NCBI GenBank assembly: GCA_963836355.1
Contig: CAWIJO010000010.1
Location: 558,001 to 622,000 of the forward strand
Length of the DNA stretch: 64,000 bases
Source: Palsa-506 sp963836355
GTDB taxonomy: Bacteria; Actinomycetota; Actinomycetes; Streptosporangiales; Streptosporangiaceae
Direction: 5' to 3'
This document shows, piece by piece, positions 27,427 to 36,192 of this stretch. The number at the start of each line of letters is the position of its first letter. Within the stretch, counting starts at the first letter, position 1. The notes beneath the pieces are model-generated. The model was not told the origin of the DNA and made no database searches. It worked only from the letters and a program-made list of their open reading frames with translations. The position numbers and the translations under genes were made by a program.

Positions 27427-28176
27427 ATGACAGAGAACTACCCGCCCCCGCCGCCGCCACGGTGGGATGACGCGCCGCTGACCGCAGCCGGAACTGATGA
27501 TGGCACTACCGACCGGGGCGCTGGTCCTGGCCAGGGAACGGCGGATGTGGCCAGGGATCAGGCAGCCGGCCTGGGCCAGGGCGCTGCCGAGGCCGGAAAG
27601 CGCGCTGCTGATACCGCCAGGGAGCAAGCGTCCAATGTCACGGCTGAGGCAGGCCGGCAGGGCAGGGACCTGCTCCGCCAGGCCCAGGGCCAGCTGCGCG
27701 AGCAGGCCGGCCAGCAGCAGCAGCGGCTGGCCAGCGACCTGCACGCGATCAGCGACGAGCTCGCCGCCATGGCCTGCCAGCCGGATCACCCCGGGGTGGC
27801 CGCGGACCTTGCCGGGCAGGCCGCCGGGACCACGCGGAACGTCGCACGGTGGCTGGATGACCGCGACCCTGGCCAGCTGCTGGAGGACGTGAAGGGCTTC
27901 GCGCGCCAGCGGCCGGGATTGTTCCTGGCGCTGGCCGCCGGAGCCGGACTGCTGGCCGGCCGTCTGACTCGCGGCCTGACCGCGGAGGCACACGACGGCG
28001 GGACCTCCGCCGTGGCCGACGGTACTGCGTACTCCCTGCCAGAAGTGAGCACTGCTGCTGAGATGCCGGTCACGGACGCTGGCCTCCTGCCGCCGTCCGG
28101 TCAGTCTCCCGCTACGACCGCATGGGACGCGCCCCTCCCGTCCGCCGGCGTTCCCCGGGCCGAGGGGACGCTGTGA
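27427..28176 (+). CDS. Ala/Gln-rich membrane-associated protein, first gene of an envelope operon
   Basis: 249 residues. Proline-rich start (NYPPPPPPRWDDAPL), then a long Ala/Gln/Gly amphipathic region (REQASNVTAEAGRQGRDLLR), a helical domain (LASDLHAISDELAAMACQPD) and a transmembrane helix (RPGLFLALAAGAGLLAGRL). After it comes a Thr/Pro-rich tail. Genes of this type precede actinobacterial holin-X and DUF3618 genes. Its stop is overlapped by the next GTG (GTGA). It is likely a structural envelope protein; the mechanism is unknown. Confidence 0.75.
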   Translation: MTENYPPPPPPRWDDAPLTAAGTDDGTTDRGAGPGQGTADVARDQAAGLGQGAAEAGKRAADTAREQASNVTAEAGRQGRDLLRQAQGQLREQAGQQQQRLASDLHAISDELAAMACQPDHPGVAADLAGQAAGTTRNVARWLDDRDPGQLLEDVKGFARQRPGLFLALAAGAGLLAGRLTRGLTAEAHDGGTSAVADGTAYSLPEVSTAAEMPVTDAGLLPPSGQSPATTAWDAPLPSAGVPRAEGTL

Positions 28177-28589
28177 GCACCGCCGGCCCGGACACCTCCG
28201 GGCCCGATGCCCGCCCGTCACTGGGTGAGCTGCTGTCCGATGTCAGCGAGGACTTCAGCACGCTGATGCGGCAGGAAGTAGAACTTGCCAAGGCCGAGAT
28301 CCGGCAGTCGGCGATGAGGGCGAGTAAGGGCGCCGGGATGTTCGCCGGTGCCGGGGTCAGCGGCCACATGGTGCTGTTGTTCGTGTCGGTCGCGGTGTGG
28401 TGGGGGCTGGGCGATTCCACCGGTTATGGCTGGTCGGCGCTGATCGTCGCCGCGATCTGGCTGATCATCGCGGGGAGCCTCGCGCTGGCCGGGCGCAGCG
28501 AGATCAAGTCGGTATCTGGCCTGCAGCAGACAACGGACTCAGTGAAAAAGATTCCTGACGCCGTCAAGGGAAACGAGGGAATGGCATGA
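28173..28589 (+). CDS. Actinobacterial holin-X-like (PF07332) membrane protein
   Basis: 138 residues from a GTG that overlaps the upstream stop. The soluble N-terminus SLGELLSDVSEDFSTLMRQE and VELAKAEIRQSAMRASKGAG is typical of the phage-holin-family/PF07332 proteins of actinobacteria, followed by two membrane helices (MVLLFVSVAVWWGLG and ALIVAAIWLIIAGSLALAG). Despite the name these are chromosomal membrane proteins, not lysis proteins. It is coupled to the next gene through ATGA. Confidence 0.88.
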   Translation: MSTAGPDTSGPDARPSLGELLSDVSEDFSTLMRQEVELAKAEIRQSAMRASKGAGMFAGAGVSGHMVLLFVSVAVWWGLGDSTGYGWSALIVAAIWLIIAGSLALAGRSEIKSVSGLQQTTDSVKKIPDAVKGNEGMA

Positions 28590-29149
28590 CCACCGATCCA
28601 GATCAGATCCGCGCGGAGATCGAGGAAACCCGCAGCAGCCTCAGCCAGGATGTCAACACGCTCGCCGACACCGTCAACCCTGCGCATGCGGCCAAGCGGA
28701 AAGCTGCCTCCGCCCGCGCGGCCGTGGCAGGAGCCAAGGACAAGGTGATGGGCGCGGCATCACCGTCCGCGTCCGGGACGAGTTCCGCGGTGACAGACGC
28801 GCTGTCCGGCTCCAAGGAAAAGATCCGCGGCCAGGCTTCAGGTAATCCGCTTGCGGTGGGCCTGATCGCGGTGGGCGTCGGATGGCTGGCGGGCTCGCTG
28901 CTGCCGGCCACCGACGCCGAACAGCGGACCGCGGCGAAGGTCAAGGACAGCGCCGCGCCGAAGGTTGCCGAGTCCGCCAGGCAAATGGCCGGCCACCTGC
29001 AAGAGCCCGCGCAGCAGGCCGCCGAGTCCGTTAAATCCACCGCCGCCGATGCCGCCACTGCTGTCAAGGACGGCGCTGTCTCCTCCGCCCAGCAGGTCAA
29101 GGAACAAGCCCAGGATGCGAAAGACGCCGTCCAGGACACCCGCAGCTGA
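28586..29149 (+). CDS. DUF3618 domain protein
   Basis: 187 residues. The N-terminus TTDPDQIRAEIEETRSSLSQ DVNTLADTVNP is the DUF3618 signature. A Gly-rich membrane helix follows (NPLAVGLIAVGVGWLAGSLL), then a long Ala/Lys/Glu repeat helix (KVKDSAAPKVAESARQ, STAADAATAVKDGA). DUF3618 proteins are membrane-anchored coiled coils of unknown function, usually encoded with PF07332 proteins as here. Its ATG overlaps the previous stop. Confidence 0.9.
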   Translation: MTTDPDQIRAEIEETRSSLSQDVNTLADTVNPAHAAKRKAASARAAVAGAKDKVMGAASPSASGTSSAVTDALSGSKEKIRGQASGNPLAVGLIAVGVGWLAGSLLPATDAEQRTAAKVKDSAAPKVAESARQMAGHLQEPAQQAAESVKSTAADAATAVKDGAVSSAQQVKEQAQDAKDAVQDTRS

Positions 29150-29183
29150 GCGTCATTGGTGCGCGCCAGCGAGAGGCATCGGG

Positions 29184-29297
29184 GATGCTGGGCGGCGGCG
29201 GCCTGGTCGCGCGGGCGGCCTGCTTGCCTGCGCGATCACCGCCATCAGCGGAGTGGTGGCGGCGTGGCTGGCCGCGCTGATCGTGGGCGCGGCCTAG
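29184..29297 (+). pseudogene. Short membrane-helix fragment
   Basis: Two partial frames give LGGGGLVARAA and LLACAITAISGVVAAWLAAL IVGAA before a stop. Probably the remains of one more small membrane protein of the operon, lost when the IS1634 element arrived 30 bases downstream. Confidence 0.3.
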
Positions 29298-29328
29298 CTG
29301 GCCGTTGCCGCAGTAGCGGCCCTGCTAG

Positions 29329-31246
29329 TAGCCCGAGTTTCCGACGATCATGCTCCTTGCCAGGGTGTTCTGCCTGGCAGGACGGGGTTTCCGGGGCCGC
29401 CGGGGCCTATGACCTAACCGAGGGCGCGTGGCGGTTCAGCTGGAAGATCTGGATGAGCTTGTCCTGGGTGCTGGTGGTTTCGGTGAGCATCCGGCGGGCT
29501 TTGGGCCTGCCTCGTTCGGCGGGATAGATCAGGACGGTCTCGCCGATGCCGGCGAGCTGGGTCAGCAGCTCGCGGACGGACATGCGCAGGCCGGCGCGCT
29601 GGGCCTGCAGGCGCATCAGGTGCGCGATCTGCAGGGCCAGGACGCAGGTCAGGGTGTGGACGCGGATGTTGTGCTCGGTCCAGTGGAACATCGGGGAGAA
29701 CGACACCACATGCGGGTCTTTCATCTGCCGGAAGGAGAACTCGGCTTCGGCCTGGGACCGGTACCCGGCGATCACCTCGGCGGCGGGCCAGTCGTCGTGG
29801 TCAGTGATCAGCACGTGCTTGCCGAAGATCTCCTCTTCCAGCGCGGCGCGCCCGGCGGCGTCGATGGACCAGGTCAGCCGCAGGTCGCGGGGGGCATCCC
29901 CGGCCAGCTCCCAGGTGATGACGCGGCGTACCCAGGCGTCATGGGTGATCCTGGCGATCTCCGCCTCTACCTTGGGCCGGGCCCGGCGGGTCTTGCCACG
30001 GGCCAAGGTGGCGGCCAGCTCGTCCAGCTGCCTGGTGGCCCTGGCCAGCGTGGTGCCGTCGAAGCCGCGGGCCTGATGGGCGTGCAGCTCGGGGGAATGG
30101 GTCAAGACCGCCCGCCGCTCGGCGCCGTAGACGGCGCGGCGGGCGTCGTAGGCGGTCAGCTGGCCGAACCGCTCCTCATCGACCACGGTCCGGGCGGAGG
30201 CGGGCACGGCGAGCAGGTCACGGCAGTCACTGGCGGGCACCGAGCCCACGTAGCGCAGGTTCGTGCCCGCCAGCAGCGCGAAGTTGGCTTCGGAGTTCTG
30301 CCCGGCGTCGAAGACCACGGTCATCTCGGTGCCGTCCTGCCCGGCCGCAGCGGCCAGAGCGGCGTGCCGGGCAGCCAGGGTCGCGATCATGTCCGGGAAC
30401 TGGGTGACGTCGGGCTTGTTCCCGGGGTAGGCATGAGACAGCAGCGGCACGCCGCCGTCCCGGGTGACCACCAGCCCCAGCCCGGCCAGCCGCAGGTCTG
30501 AGCGTTTCTGCTTGGCCTTGCCCCGCTGCGCGATCGGCGCCCGCTCGTTGCCGGTATCGATAAAGGTCGCGAAGTTCGTCATGTCCAGCGCCACCGAGCT
30601 GGTGTCGAGCCCGAACCGGGAACATGCCGCCAGCGCCAGCTTCTCCTCGATCCGCGGCAGCGCATCCAGCGGCACCGCGTGCATGGCGTCCCAGAACCGG
30701 CGGTGATCCAGCGCCGCGGCCGCGATCTTGGTGAACCGGTCCGCCGCCGTGGTGCGCCACCAGTCCGCGAACCCCCGCTTGGAGCAGGGATCCACCACCC
30801 GGTTCAGCACCGCCAGCGCCAGGTAGGTGCCCGGCGACAGCGGCAGCCCGGACGGCCCTGGCCCGGTCTCCTCGTCAATGATCGCGGCCACGCCCAGATC
30901 AGACAGCAGCCCCCACGCCGCGGCCACCGCCCCGAAGTCCAGGTGCCGGGTCCGCTCGGGCACCATCCGCTCCTCGCGGGCATCCAGCAACGCCTCCACC
31001 TCGGCCGCGGTGCCCACGTACCGCTCGGAAACCATCTTCGGCTTGCCGTCCACCCAGCCCATCTCACGCAGGTACCAGTACGGCCGGCCGCTGATCACCT
31101 TCTTGTACAGGCTCGCCATAATTTAGGTCATAGGCTAGAACGGGAACATAGTCAAGCACCAGAAGCGGTGTGTCACCAGGGAAAACCGCGTCAGATCACA
31201 TCGCGTCCAGCAGCCGGAAACCCATGATCACCGGAAACTCGGGCTA
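29329..31246 (-). mobile_element. IS1634-family insertion sequence splitting the envelope operon
   Basis: Outer inverted repeats start TAGCCCGAGTTTCCG at 29329 and reappear as the reverse complement ending at 31246, with 22 of 24 bases matching. A second, inner 13-bp perfect pair (GCCTATGACCTAA at 29405-29417 and its complement at 31123-31135) overlaps the transposase stop and lies just before its start. Length 1.9 kb suits IS1634. I see no clear target duplication. It sits between DUF3618 and the next two operon members. Confidence 0.85.
29407..31119 (-). CDS. IS1634-family transposase
   Basis: 570 residues. Landmarks are ASLYKKVISGRPYWYLREMG, DMTNFATFIDTGNERAPIAQ with the first Asp, RGKAKQKRSDLRLAGLGLVV, TVVFDAGQNSEANFALLAG with the second Asp, and YRSQAEAEFSFRQMKDP with the Glu, followed by VHTLTCVLALQIAHLMRLQA. 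The frame is intact. A related C-terminal fragment of a second such element lies at 48088-48162. Confidence 0.93.
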   Translation of the reverse strand: MASLYKKVISGRPYWYLREMGWVDGKPKMVSERYVGTAAEVEALLDAREERMVPERTRHLDFGAVAAAWGLLSDLGVAAIIDEETGPGPSGLPLSPGTYLALAVLNRVVDPCSKRGFADWWRTTAADRFTKIAAAALDHRRFWDAMHAVPLDALPRIEEKLALAACSRFGLDTSSVALDMTNFATFIDTGNERAPIAQRGKAKQKRSDLRLAGLGLVVTRDGGVPLLSHAYPGNKPDVTQFPDMIATLAARHAALAAAAGQDGTEMTVVFDAGQNSEANFALLAGTNLRYVGSVPASDCRDLLAVPASARTVVDEERFGQLTAYDARRAVYGAERRAVLTHSPELHAHQARGFDGTTLARATRQLDELAATLARGKTRRARPKVEAEIARITHDAWVRRVITWELAGDAPRDLRLTWSIDAAGRAALEEEIFGKHVLITDHDDWPAAEVIAGYRSQAEAEFSFRQMKDPHVVSFSPMFHWTEHNIRVHTLTCVLALQIAHLMRLQAQRAGLRMSVRELLTQLAGIGETVLIYPAERGRPKARRMLTETTSTQDKLIQIFQLNRHAPSVRS

Positions 31247-31276
31247 GGGGAAAGCCGCCGCAAAAGGCCGTCTCCG

Positions 31277-31492
31277 GTGTCTCAGCAGACCGTGGGCAGC
31301 ATCAAAGCCGATGTTAAAGAGATCAAAGGCCGGGCAGCCGCAGCGGGCAGGCCGGTGCGGGAGGCTACACCGGAGCCCCTGCGGCAGGCAGTCGCGAAGG
31401 GGGCCAGTACCGCAAAACAGCGCCGTGTACTGCTGGCAGCGGCTGCTGGCCTGTTCATTACCCGCTATCTGGTGATCAGGCGGTGGAGATGA
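31277..31492 (+). CDS. Small membrane-associated protein, 71 residues
   Basis: GTG start, SQQTVGSIKADVKEIKGRAA, then RPVREATPEPLRQAVAKGAS, a hydrophobic VLLAAAAGLFITRYLVI and a basic end. It lies directly upstream of and overlapping the DUF4235 gene. It looks like the DUF3618 tail-type proteins and probably belongs to the same envelope operon as 27427-29149. Function unknown. Confidence 0.65.
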   Translation: MSQQTVGSIKADVKEIKGRAAAAGRPVREATPEPLRQAVAKGASTAKQRRVLLAAAAGLFITRYLVIRRWR

Positions 31493-31779
31493 TGATCAAG
31501 TTGTTGTACAAGCTGGTGGGCATGCTGGTTAGCGTGCTGGGCGGGGTGCTCGCCGGAGCGATCGTCAAGCAAGTCTGGAAGATAACCGCGCAAGAAGATG
31601 ATGCGCCCAAGGCCACCGATGCCCGGCGAGGCTGGCGGGAGATCCTGCTGGCCGCCGCCCTGCAGGGCGCAATCTTCGCGCTGGTCAAGGCCGCCGTCGA
31701 CCGCGCCGCCGCCGAGGGCACGCGCAAGGTCACCGGCGTCTGGCCCGGTGGTGGCGAGCAGTCCGGTCAGGCGGCGTGA
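31489..31779 (+). CDS. DUF4235 membrane protein
   Basis: 96 residues; ATGATG at 31489-31494 overlaps the preceding TGA. Sequence LYKLVGMLVSVLGGVLAGAI VKQVWKIT is the N-terminal membrane segment of DUF4235, then ATDARRGWREILLAAALQGA IFALVKAAVDRA. The family is a small membrane protein of unknown function, often next to DUF3618 and YihY. The stop is overlapped by the next gene's GTG. Confidence 0.88.
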   Translation: MMIKLLYKLVGMLVSVLGGVLAGAIVKQVWKITAQEDDAPKATDARRGWREILLAAALQGAIFALVKAAVDRAAAEGTRKVTGVWPGGGEQSGQAA

Positions 31780-31781
31780 CC

Positions 31782-32799
31782 ATGGCACAGGACGAGCGTG
31801 GCGCGGGCAGCACTCGAAACAGCGCAGAAGGGCAGCCGATCCCCCCGCAGACCGAGGTCTCCGGCGGTCCGGACACGCCGCTGGAACTCGACGAGACCGC
31901 CTGGCGCAACACCCTCAAGCGCAGCATCAAGGAATTCAAGGCCGATCGCTGCACCATGATGGCCGGCAGCTTGGCCTATTACTGGTTCCTCGCCTTGTTC
32001 CCGGCCCTGATAGCCCTGCTGGGCGTGGCCAGTCTGGTGCATGTCGGCGCCAGCACGGTCCACCATCTGGTCCATGGCCTGACCAAGACGCTGCCGCCCG
32101 GGGCACGGGACGTCTTCCGCCAGGCCGTCGAGTCGGCCTCCAGCCGGTCGTCGGCCGGTTCGCTCACCGCCGTGATCATCGGCGTGGTGGTGGCGCTGTG
32201 GGGTGCCTCGGGCGGCATGGCCGCGCTGGTGACCGGGCTTGACGTGGCCTACGACGTGCCCGTCGACCGCAAGTTCGTGGCCACGCGGCTTCTCGCCTTC
32301 CCGCTCATGCTGGCCACTGTGCTGCTCGGCGGGATCGCCTCGGCGCTGATCGTCTTCAGCGCCTCCCTCGGCTCAGCTATCGAAAGCCATACACCGCTCG
32401 CCGGGACAGCTTTCATCATCGCCTGGACGGTGCTGCGCTGGCTGCTGACGCTCATTGCCATCTCGCTGCTGTTCTCGGTACTACTACTACTACTACTACT
32501 ACGGGCCGAACCGGGAATCACCTCGCTGGCAGTGGGTCAGCCCAGGAGGCCTTGTCGGCACCGCCATCTTCTTGCTGGCCTCGCTCGGCTTCTCGTTCTA
32601 CGTAGCCAAATTCGGCTCCTACGGCAAGACCTACGGCGCTTTCGCCGGCGTGGTCATCCTCATCTTCTGGCTCTACCTCACCGGAATAGCCGTGCTCCTC
32701 GGCGGCGAAATCAACGCCGAAGCCGAACGCGAGGCAGCCGCACAGGCCGGCCACCCCCACGCGCAGGCCAACGCCCAGAAGATACAGAAAAACGCATAG
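31782..32799 (+). pseudogene. YihY/BrkB-family membrane protein, frame-broken at a (TAC)8 repeat
   Basis: Start ATG 31782 (GTG 31776 also possible) with AGGCGG upstream. The first frame has DRCTMMAGSLAYYWFLALFP ALIALLGVAS, VVALWGASGGMAALVTGLDV and helices through LLTLIAISLLFSV. At eight TAC triplets the correct sequence moves to the next frame: GPNRESPRWQWVSPGGLVGT, FLASLGFSFYVAKFGSYGKT and ILIFWLYLTGIAVLLGGEIN AE. Both halves are otherwise intact, so one indel at the repeat edge separates them. The family is a six-helix membrane protein of uncertain function. Confidence 0.85.
32479..32502 (+). repeat. (TAC)8 triplet repeat inside the YihY gene
   Basis: Eight perfect TAC units encode Leu in one frame and Tyr in the correct frame (family members have a few Tyr here before GPN). 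Slippage by whole triplets cannot change the frame, so the break needs an additional one- or two-base change at the repeat edge. Confidence 0.85.
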
Positions 32800-32832
32800 G
32801 GCCGTTTGCATCAGACATCAGACGCCACTGGC

Positions 32833-32943
32833 GGCGTTCAGGATCTCGGCGCGACGCCCGCTGACGTGGGCCAGGGCGACGTCCCGTGGACGGTTCTCGC
32901 CGACCCGGAGGGCAACGAGTTCTGCGTCCTTACCCCGTTCTGA
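32833..32943 (+). pseudogene. VOC/glyoxalase-family C-terminal fragment
   Basis: Reads LGATPADVGQGDVPWTVLAD then PEGNEFCVLTPF and a TGA. This is the highly conserved C-terminal strand pair of VOC-family proteins, including the metal-ligand Glu of GNEFC. The rest of the gene is missing. Confidence 0.7.
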
Positions 32944-33088
32944 CGCGGGCCATCTCCCACGCCGGTGCTCCCGCCGCTGCTGCAGCAACACTCACCGAGC
33001 ACGCTTCTGAGCCATGACCAGGCCAGAAACGCAGGCCCGGCCGCTGCGGCCGAAGGGATCCGGGCCGCGGTCGGCCAGCGGTGAGGAG

Positions 33089-33960
33089 CTACTGCTCGTC
33101 GGCCAGGAACGGGTGGTGGTGGTAGCCGGACTTGCTGAGTACGGCGACGGTGGATTCGGGGACTTCGATGAAGGCACCGGGCAGGTCGTTCAGCGGCTCG
33201 AGACCACGACGTGGGCCTGCTGGCCTAAGGCCCGCAGCCGCTCGGCGTCCGGGTACATCGCTTGCAGGGTGGCGATTTCGGCGGAGTGGAACAAGGTGCG
33301 CGTCTGGTGCTGGGAGGAGTACCGGAAGGCCCACACGGTCATGCCGTCGGAGACGGCGACGGTGCCCTGCATCGGGAAGTCCACCCCGTGCTGGTGCCCG
33401 GCCGACTCCACCAGCCGGATGGCCTTGGCCATCGCGGCGACTGGATCCTCGCGCAGCCCCAGGGTCAAGGCGAGGTGGAACAGTACCTCCGAGTCGGTGG
33501 TCCCGGTGATGTGGGGGTACAGCGACGGGTCGACGGCAAAGGTCAGGTCACGTTTCACCGAGCCGAACCCGGCGAGCGCGCCGTTGTGCATGAACAGCCA
33601 GTTCCCGAACCGGAACGGGTGGCAGTTGGTCTGCTGGATCGGCGGCCCGGCCGCGGCGCGGACGTGGCTGAAGAACAACGGAGACTCGACGGCCTGGGTG
33701 AGCTCGCGCAGGTTCTGGTCATTCCAGGCCGGCTCGGTGCTGCGGAAGACCGCGGGAACATTGCCCGCTTGCGGGCCTGCCGGGTACCAGCCGAACCCGA
33801 ACCCGTCCCCGTTGACCGTTTCGGCCCCGAGCGGGGAATCCAGCGACTGCGCAATCAGCGAGTGCTCGGGGTGCAAGATCAGCGTGACGTGGAAATGCTG
33901 GTGGGAATGCACCAGCCCCTCGTGGTCGTGCTCTTCCCCCGGCTGCGGGTGCGTTCGCGG
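33089..33960 (-). pseudogene. Class II glutamine amidotransferase fused to a His-rich fragment
   Basis: Most of the frame is a GATase II protein (YafJ/EgtC-like): HPEHSLIAQSLDSPLGAETV, NGDGFGFGWYPAG, FSHVRAAAGPPIQQTNCHPF, WLFMHNGALAGF and TDSEVLFHLALTLGL. The N-terminal catalytic Cys (MCRW) is absent. In its place, in frame, stands EEHDHEGLVHSHQHFHVT, the start of an unrelated His-rich protein family. Near 33200 a frameshift separates the end (LNDLPGAFIEVPESTVAVLS, YHHHPFLADEQ). Both truncation and frameshift make it non-functional as an amidotransferase. Confidence 0.8.
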
Positions 33961-34204
33961 TCATAGTTGCTTCTTGGCTATCTGCCGTAACGTGCGGCTT
34001 GTGCCACCTTGCCAGGGCTACTACCCTCCCTAGCGCGTCGAACCGCCAGGCCCGGCCTTATGGGCGCCTGTTCGCCCGCGATTCTCGAAGGATGATAGGA
34101 CGGCGGCCCGCCCGGGTCATCAAGCTCGGGCCGTCCGTCCCCTCCGGCGTAGTAATAGGGCGAAGCGCAGGAGGCGCGTGTTCTGCCGGTGGTAGCTGAG
34201 ACGG

Positions 34205-34266
34205 GGACGTCCTCCTGGTGCGATTGTTCGGGCTTGGTGTCCCAGGCGCAACACAGGAGGACGTCC
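34205..34266 (+). promoter_or_regulatory. Stem-loop covering the IS110 transposase ribosome site
   Basis: GGACGTCCTCCTG at 34205-34217 and CAGGAGGACGTCC at 34254-34266 form a perfect 13-bp stem around 36 bases. The right arm contains the AGGAGG ribosome site, and the ATG follows at 34268. Folding would block translation, or the structure may be part of an IS110 guide (bridge) RNA. Confidence 0.7.
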
Positions 34267-34267
34267 T

Positions 34268-35695
34268 ATGGGCAAGGGTAATGGCATGACGCGGGGGGAC
34301 CGCAGGCGGAACGCGCGGCGGGAGCAGCTGCGGGGAATGCTGCCGCGTGACGGCGCGGTGATCGGGATCGACCTGGCTGATGAGAAGCAGGCGCTCGCGG
34401 TTGTTGATCATGATGTGCGGGTGCTGGCGCGTAAGACGGTGCGGGTGAAGGCGTTCCGGCTGGGCGAGGCGCTGGACTGGGCGGCGGGGCAGGCCGGGGC
34501 GAAGGGGTTCAGGTCGGTGACGGTGGCGTGCGAGCCGACCGGGCCGCGGTGGCTGCAGGTGCAGCGGCTGTGCGCGGAGCGGGGCCTGCCGATGGTGTGC
34601 GTGCAGCCGCTGGTAACGCATATCGCCCGCCAGCAGCAGGATTACACGACGCGCAAAACCGATGAGGCTGACTGCGTGATGATCGCGCGGCTGGCCGCTG
34701 AGCTGCACTGCTATGTTCCCGGGGAGCTGGATGAGGTGCGGGCGGATCTGCGGCACCTGGGGCGGCGCCGCGCCGCGCTGATCACCTCGGGCACCGCGTC
34801 GGTGCAGCGGGTCCGGGACTTCCTGTCGGTGGCCTGGCCGGTGGTGACCGAGGCGTGCGCGCAGCCGTTTGAGTCGATGACCTGGCTGGCGGCCCTGCAG
34901 GTGGTGGCCTCGCGGTGCGGCGGCCAGCCGGAGGAACTGGCTGATCTCGGCGTGGAGGCCTTTACCGGCCTGGTCCGGTCCGCCGTGCCCGGCTGGGGCG
35001 GGCAGCGGATCCACGGCCCGGTATGCAAGACAGTGTTCGCTGCGCTGACCAGCACTGAGGGCGTGGTGCGCGCGCACCGCCGCGGGCTGCTGCGCCGGAT
35101 CGCCGCCGAGCTGGGCGACCTGCAACGCGCCCGCGCCCAGCAGCGGGACACCGAGGCCGCCCTGGCCGCCGCCCTGGCCAGCCTCGGCCTGGCCCGGCTG
35201 GGCGACATACCCGGCCTGACCGTGACCGGGGCAGCGGCGATCTTGGCCGAGACCGGCGACCCCAACCGGTACGACACGTCATCATCGCTGGTCAAGCACG
35301 CCGGGATGTCCCCGTCCGATAACGCTTCGGGCGCCTTCGATGGCGAGGCTCACATCTCCCGCCGCGGCCGTCCCAGCCTGCGCCTGACCGCGTGGCGCGC
35401 CGTGTGGCCGATGCTGATCCACAACCCCGTCATGGCAGCGAAATACCAGGCCATGACCGCAGCCGCCGGCCAGGCCGCGGCCGTTGCCCAGGACGACGGC
35501 GCCGGGCGGGCCGGGCACGCCAGCGCGGCCGCCGAGGCTGCCCGGCGCCGCCGCGCCAAGGCCCGCGTGGCGTGCGCCGCCGCGTTGCTGCGCTGGATCT
35601 ACTCCATCGTGGTCCACGGCACCAGCTGGGACCCTGATGTCGCCGCCGGGCGCAAAGACCACCAGGCTGCCCCCCGCTACCTGGAGGCAGCCTGA
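34268..35695 (+). CDS. IS110-family transposase (DEDD, Transposase_20)
   Basis: 475 residues. The RuvC-like N-terminal domain has GIDLADEKQALAVVD, VACEPTGPRWLQVQRLCAER and RKTDEADCVMIARLAA (DEDD residues). The C-terminal Transposase_20 domain has LGDIPGLTVTGAAAILAETG, SSSLVKHAGMSPSDNASGAF with the essential Ser-type region, and RRGRPSLRLTAWRAVW. IS110 enzymes recombine without DDE chemistry and are guided by a bridge RNA from the element's non-coding end. Both flanks of this gene are strongly structured. The element ends could not be fixed from inverted repeats, which IS110 lacks. Confidence 0.94.
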   Translation: MGKGNGMTRGDRRRNARREQLRGMLPRDGAVIGIDLADEKQALAVVDHDVRVLARKTVRVKAFRLGEALDWAAGQAGAKGFRSVTVACEPTGPRWLQVQRLCAERGLPMVCVQPLVTHIARQQQDYTTRKTDEADCVMIARLAAELHCYVPGELDEVRADLRHLGRRRAALITSGTASVQRVRDFLSVAWPVVTEACAQPFESMTWLAALQVVASRCGGQPEELADLGVEAFTGLVRSAVPGWGGQRIHGPVCKTVFAALTSTEGVVRAHRRGLLRRIAAELGDLQRARAQQRDTEAALAAALASLGLARLGDIPGLTVTGAAAILAETGDPNRYDTSSSLVKHAGMSPSDNASGAFDGEAHISRRGRPSLRLTAWRAVWPMLIHNPVMAAKYQAMTAAAGQAAAVAQDDGAGRAGHASAAAEAARRRRAKARVACAAALLRWIYSIVVHGTSWDPDVAAGRKDHQAAPRYLEAA

Positions 35696-35750
35696 CCAGC
35701 GCATACCGCACCACGTCACCAGTGCCCTAGACCAGGCTTCCCTCCAGATG

Positions 35751-35817
35751 AGGGGAGAGCGAGCCCGCCCCGGCGTCGAGGACCAACCTCGTGAGACACC
35801 CTGGGCAGCTCTCCCCT
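35751..35817 (+). ncRNA. Structured RNA candidate downstream of the IS110 gene
   Basis: AGGGGAGAGC at 35751-35760 pairs with GCTCTCCCCT at 35808-35817. Inside, CGAGG-ACCAA-CCTCG (35777-35791) forms a second hairpin and there is room for a large internal loop. A closed stem with looped interior beside an IS110 gene is the expected shape of a bridge RNA in the IS1111 type, where it lies at the right end. Confidence 0.5.
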
Positions 35818-36192
35818 GGTCGCCCGGAGCTTCTCACCAGCTCGGTTGAACGCTGTCGGGGCAGGCCTTCACGGCCGAGCCCGCTTGCACTACGTAGAGC
35901 GAGAAGCCCCAGGCCACAAGGCACCCGCGCTACCGCACCACCCAGGCACGAGCATCCGCCCGGGCGGGCGCCAGCATGCCCGCGAACGGCCCAGCCACCG
36001 CAACCACCCCCGGACCAGGGGCCACAAGCGCCAGCCGTACCAGCACCCGCCCAGGCCAGCACCACCGAAGCAAGATCAACAACGAATTCCCCGCAGTACC
36101 GCTTGACACACGTCCTCTTACGCTGGTGTCTGAAGCCCGTGAACCGCCCCAGCTAGCGTGCGCACCTTCGTTCCTGGGAAGGCTGGCACGAC

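Noticed and set aside
28173..28589. Phage lysis holin from a prophage
   Set aside because: The protein belongs to the chromosomal PF07332 type, and no phage structural, lysis or packaging gene is nearby.
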